Assembly (NCBI GenBank): GCA_938002965.1
Contig: CALKZY010000057.1
Span: 1 to 49,489, forward strand
Length of the DNA stretch: 49,489 bases
DNA from: an uncultured Acidimicrobiales bacterium
Lineage (GTDB): Bacteria > Actinomycetota > Acidimicrobiia > Acidimicrobiales > SZUA-35
Direction: 5' to 3'
This document shows positions 47,361-49,489 of this stretch, in pieces. How positions within the stretch are numbered: position 1 is the first letter of the stretch; the number at the start of each line of letters is the position of its first letter. The notes beneath the pieces were generated by a model. That model ran no database searches, was not told the origin of the DNA, and saw nothing but the letters and a program-made list of their open reading frames with translations. A program made the position numbers and the translations under genes.

Positions 47361-48653
47361 ATGCTGGTGGCACGAGTTCGGAAACGTCTATCGACAACCT
47401 GGTGGTATCGACTGGATGGAATGGAAGCACCGGCAATCCCGACTGCCGTCGTCATTGCTACGTTGATCATCGTTTTGACGGGGTGTACGACTAGTGGTGA
47501 TCAGATTGCCGAACAGATCGCCACCCCGTCTTTGGCTTCCGGCTCGGCTTTGGAGTCGGTCTCCGAGTCGTCTGTCGGGCCAGCGATGTCTGAAACGAGT
47601 GCGGTGGCGGCGGGCGGAACCGTCGATGTGCAGGTATCCACCTCCGGGGTCAACTCGATAGACGACAGCTCAACCAGCAGTGATACGGTCGCGACTACCA
47701 CTGCGGAGGCGCCCGGCACCACGGATAGCAGCACGGAGGCTCCCACCACTACTGCTCTGCCCGTGACCGACAGCGGCCCGACCACTTCAGTTCAAACAAC
47801 GCTTGAGGAAGGGACCCAAACCGGAGATGGGCCGACCTCTACGAGTGCTCGCCCGCCGACTAGCAGAATGCAACCGTCCACCACTGCTTCGGTGACCACC
47901 ACAATTGTGTCAACGCCGCAACAGCCACCGCAGGAAACCGCCGCCTGTCAACTGAGAACAGTGCCTCAATCGGCCGGGCTCGATCCGTTCTATGCCCAGG
48001 GCTGTCAGGTCGATGGGTTTTGGGTTGTGGCTGCTGACGTAGTTAATCCCTCCGCCGTGGCGGCGGCCGGAATGGTTGTCGCCGCCTTTTTTGAGTCCGA
48101 CAACCGATTGTCTCCGGCCTTGCGTGAATTCAACATCAGGCTTGGCATAATCGGAGCCAATCAGCGGACTACCGAAATGCCCGAATACAGAGATCTTTAC
48201 ACGGCCTTTCCTGGTACCGACTGGGATAGTCGTGCCCGCGGCCTGGGAGCCACCTCGTTTCGACCATTGGTTTCTGCTGGCGAGGAGAACGTCATCTGCC
48301 TCGAAGGCGATCGCCATCGCGGCGAAGACATTCTTCTGCACGAATTTGCACACGTCCTGCACCTGTTTGGTTATGCCGCCATCGATTCAAGATTCAACAA
48401 TCAGCTCGATGCGGCCTACCAGGCGGCCATGCAGCGTGGCACGTGGGATAACACCTATGCGGCCACGAATAGCGCAGAGTATTGGGCTGAAGGGGTGCAA
48501 AGCTACTTTAATCGCAATGCTGGCGGGGAGACGACCAACGGCATCCACGGCCCAATTGACACCAGGGAAGAGCTTGCGAGCGCCGATGGTCCCCTCTACG
48601 AACTCATATCGACTTGGATGAGTGATGTGCGACTTCCTCCCCGCTGTCAGTAG
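47361..48653 (+). CDS. Lipoprotein with HExxH zinc-metallopeptidase-like domain
   Basis: The 430-residue protein (ATG 47361; ATG 47421 would give a shorter signal) has a lipobox IIVLTGC, a Ser/Thr/Pro-rich spacer of about 150 residues and a C-terminal domain. That domain has DILLHEFAHVLHLFG (HEFAH zinc motif) and, about 50 residues on, NSAEYWAEGVQSYF, whose Glu could be the third ligand as in gluzincins. The Thr-rich stalk probably spans the cell wall. Its substrate is unknown; similar proteins are annotated only as hypothetical. Confidence 0.7.
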   Translation: MLVARVRKRLSTTWWYRLDGMEAPAIPTAVVIATLIIVLTGCTTSGDQIAEQIATPSLASGSALESVSESSVGPAMSETSAVAAGGTVDVQVSTSGVNSIDDSSTSSDTVATTTAEAPGTTDSSTEAPTTTALPVTDSGPTTSVQTTLEEGTQTGDGPTSTSARPPTSRMQPSTTASVTTTIVSTPQQPPQETAACQLRTVPQSAGLDPFYAQGCQVDGFWVVAADVVNPSAVAAAGMVVAAFFESDNRLSPALREFNIRLGIIGANQRTTEMPEYRDLYTAFPGTDWDSRARGLGATSFRPLVSAGEENVICLEGDRHRGEDILLHEFAHVLHLFGYAAIDSRFNNQLDAAYQAAMQRGTWDNTYAATNSAEYWAEGVQSYFNRNAGGETTNGIHGPIDTREELASADGPLYELISTWMSDVRLPPRCQ

Positions 48654-48729
48654 ACGTTTCGTAGGACGACCATCTGCGAGCTGTTTTTGGCCCGTTCCAT
48701 AGACCAGCAACTAGGGTGGCCCTCGATGG

Positions 48730-49164
48730 GTGACTCGACGCAAAACTTTTCCAGCTATGGAGCTGCGCAGCTCAGCGCCTCCCGTGCGAGCCGTGCACCG
48801 CAAGGACATGGTGGAGGTGATTAGCCTGGCGCAGTTGTCTGACACCATGGGCATACGGGTGCAATCGGAAAACCTCAGCGGGGTAAACATTCGGGTGGCC
48901 GTACATATAACCGACTCCGACGAGCACGGAGTGATCGGGTTGCAGAGACGCACCCTACGGTTCGAGGCGGGCCAACCGGTGGGGACGGTTGACGCAACCA
49001 TGAGCCTGACGAAGTCGACCATGGTCGACCTGGTGATCGTCGCTCAGTCGTTGGCCGACGCGCTGACCGCCGGCCTGATTGAGGTGGACAACCACGAGGT
49101 GGTCGCTCAGCTGTTTGACAATCTGGATGAGCACTACTCCAACTTCAACATTGTTACTCCCTAG
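48730..49164 (+). pseudogene. Alkylsulfatase C-terminal (SCP2-like) domain fragment
   Basis: The 144 residues resemble the last quarter of SdsA/BDS1-type alkyl sulfatases: FPAMELRSSAPP, LAQLSDTMGIRV, VAVHITDSDEHGVIGLQRRTLRF, DATMSLTKSTMVDLVI and the typical end FNIVTP. The metallo-beta-lactamase catalytic domain is not present upstream; the preceding 75 bp do not code for it. It is therefore probably a deletion remnant, or less likely an independent SCP2-like protein. The start (GTG 48730) is uncertain. Confidence 0.6.
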
Positions 49165-49165
49165 G

Positions 49166-49459
49166 TCACGCCCCAGGGTTGGGCCCCGGTAGATCGAAAA
49201 ACTGGACGGCGAAGCAGGCATCGTCGGACGGTTCAATGTGGTGGATCCGCTCGGGCACGATGATCACCGGGTTGCCAGGCGATGCCGTTGCCTGCCAAGG
49301 CGGCTCGCTTTCATGGAAGACGACCGACCCTGCCTCAACCTCGAGTCGAGCCCACACCGTCGTGTGGTGGGCTCGCAACAGGCCGGGCGGAACCGTTGCG
49401 ATGCTGAACGTCGGGGTCCGGCGCCCTGGTAGTACGTCGGCTGGCAGCTCTCGTTCCAC
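49166..49459 (-). CDS. DUF1971 cupin (TehB N-terminal-like)
   Basis: The 97-residue protein has RRTPTFSIATVPPGLLRAHHTTVWARLEVEAGSVVFHE and PVIIVPERIHHIEPSDDACFAVQFFD, the DUF1971 cupin pattern with H residues for metal binding. The domain also occurs fused to TehB tellurite-resistance methyltransferase; as a single-domain protein its role is unclear. It converges on the alkylsulfatase fragment with a 1-bp gap. Confidence 0.85.
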   Translation of the reverse strand: MERELPADVLPGRRTPTFSIATVPPGLLRAHHTTVWARLEVEAGSVVFHESEPPWQATASPGNPVIIVPERIHHIEPSDDACFAVQFFDLPGPNPGA

Positions 49460-49489
49460 CGTCTCAGCCTAGATGGCCCGTCCATCCCG

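Overview
The window looks like chromosomal DNA of a moderately high-GC actinobacterium. The basis is an actinomycete-type integrative conjugative element, actinobacterial-style lipoproteins, and many GTG/TTG starts with ATGA-type overlaps. Acidimicrobiia is my guess at the class; that is inference from gene content, and I see no rRNA or marker gene that would prove it.

Region 1 (1-11.75 kb) is an integrative element inserted in the selenocysteine tRNA gene (tRNA-Sec, UCA anticodon, 138-233, minus strand). A perfect 57-bp direct repeat (194-250 and 11694-11750), made of the 5' half of the tRNA plus 17 bp upstream, bounds exactly 11,500 bp. The element has the layout of an AICE: tyrosine integrase, excisionase, a Pra-like protein, an HUH rolling-circle Rep, a SpdB-like membrane protein and an FtsK/TraB DNA translocase split into two overlapping genes. 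Divergent from these is an XRE regulator-CutA-VOC operon. Cargo includes two paralogous secreted M23/FG-GAP proteins and a GmrSD-type (DUF262) restriction protein. A short D-arm-less tRNA-like sequence lies between pra and xis. Integrase arm-type repeats with a 12-bp period lie just inside both ends.

Region 2 (11.7-15.65 kb) is the most unusual part. Five further partial copies of the tRNA-Sec 5' half (about 11694, 12907, 13973, 14190 and 15553) divide the DNA into short units. The two best preserved are 1.21 and 1.07 kb, carry no integrase and hold only a toxin-antitoxin pair: a decayed DUF433/DUF5615 pair and an intact VapBC. A third interval holds a MazEF-like pair. Paired repeats with a 12-bp period (GGAGCCA/TGGCTCC) flank the cores, and three cores share the same 36-bp distance to them. 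I read this as a stack of non-autonomous toxin-antitoxin cassettes that entered tRNA-Sec one after another, probably using recombinases supplied in trans.

Region 3 (15.7-49.5 kb) is mostly chromosome: a squalene-cyclase-like protein, a Na/Pi cotransporter with PhoU, a CYTH-like protein, two Nudix paralogues, a Lin0512 protein, an OhrR-like regulator with a clear operator, TetR, a DEAD-box helicase, a HAD dehalogenase and a CrtA-like protein. Further right are MazG, a GH114 glycosidase, a two-component system, acyl-CoA dehydrogenase, acyl-CoA ligase, an FeS photolyase with an overlapping lipoprotein hydrolase, ArsR/AHSA1, DUF169, FxsA, DUF3179, a putative zinc metallopeptidase lipoprotein and a DUF1971 cupin. 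Several genes are decayed: a NERD remnant, a SulP/enoyl-CoA hydratase deletion junction, a CBM-repeat surface protein with an in-frame amber codon, and an alkylsulfatase C-terminal fragment.
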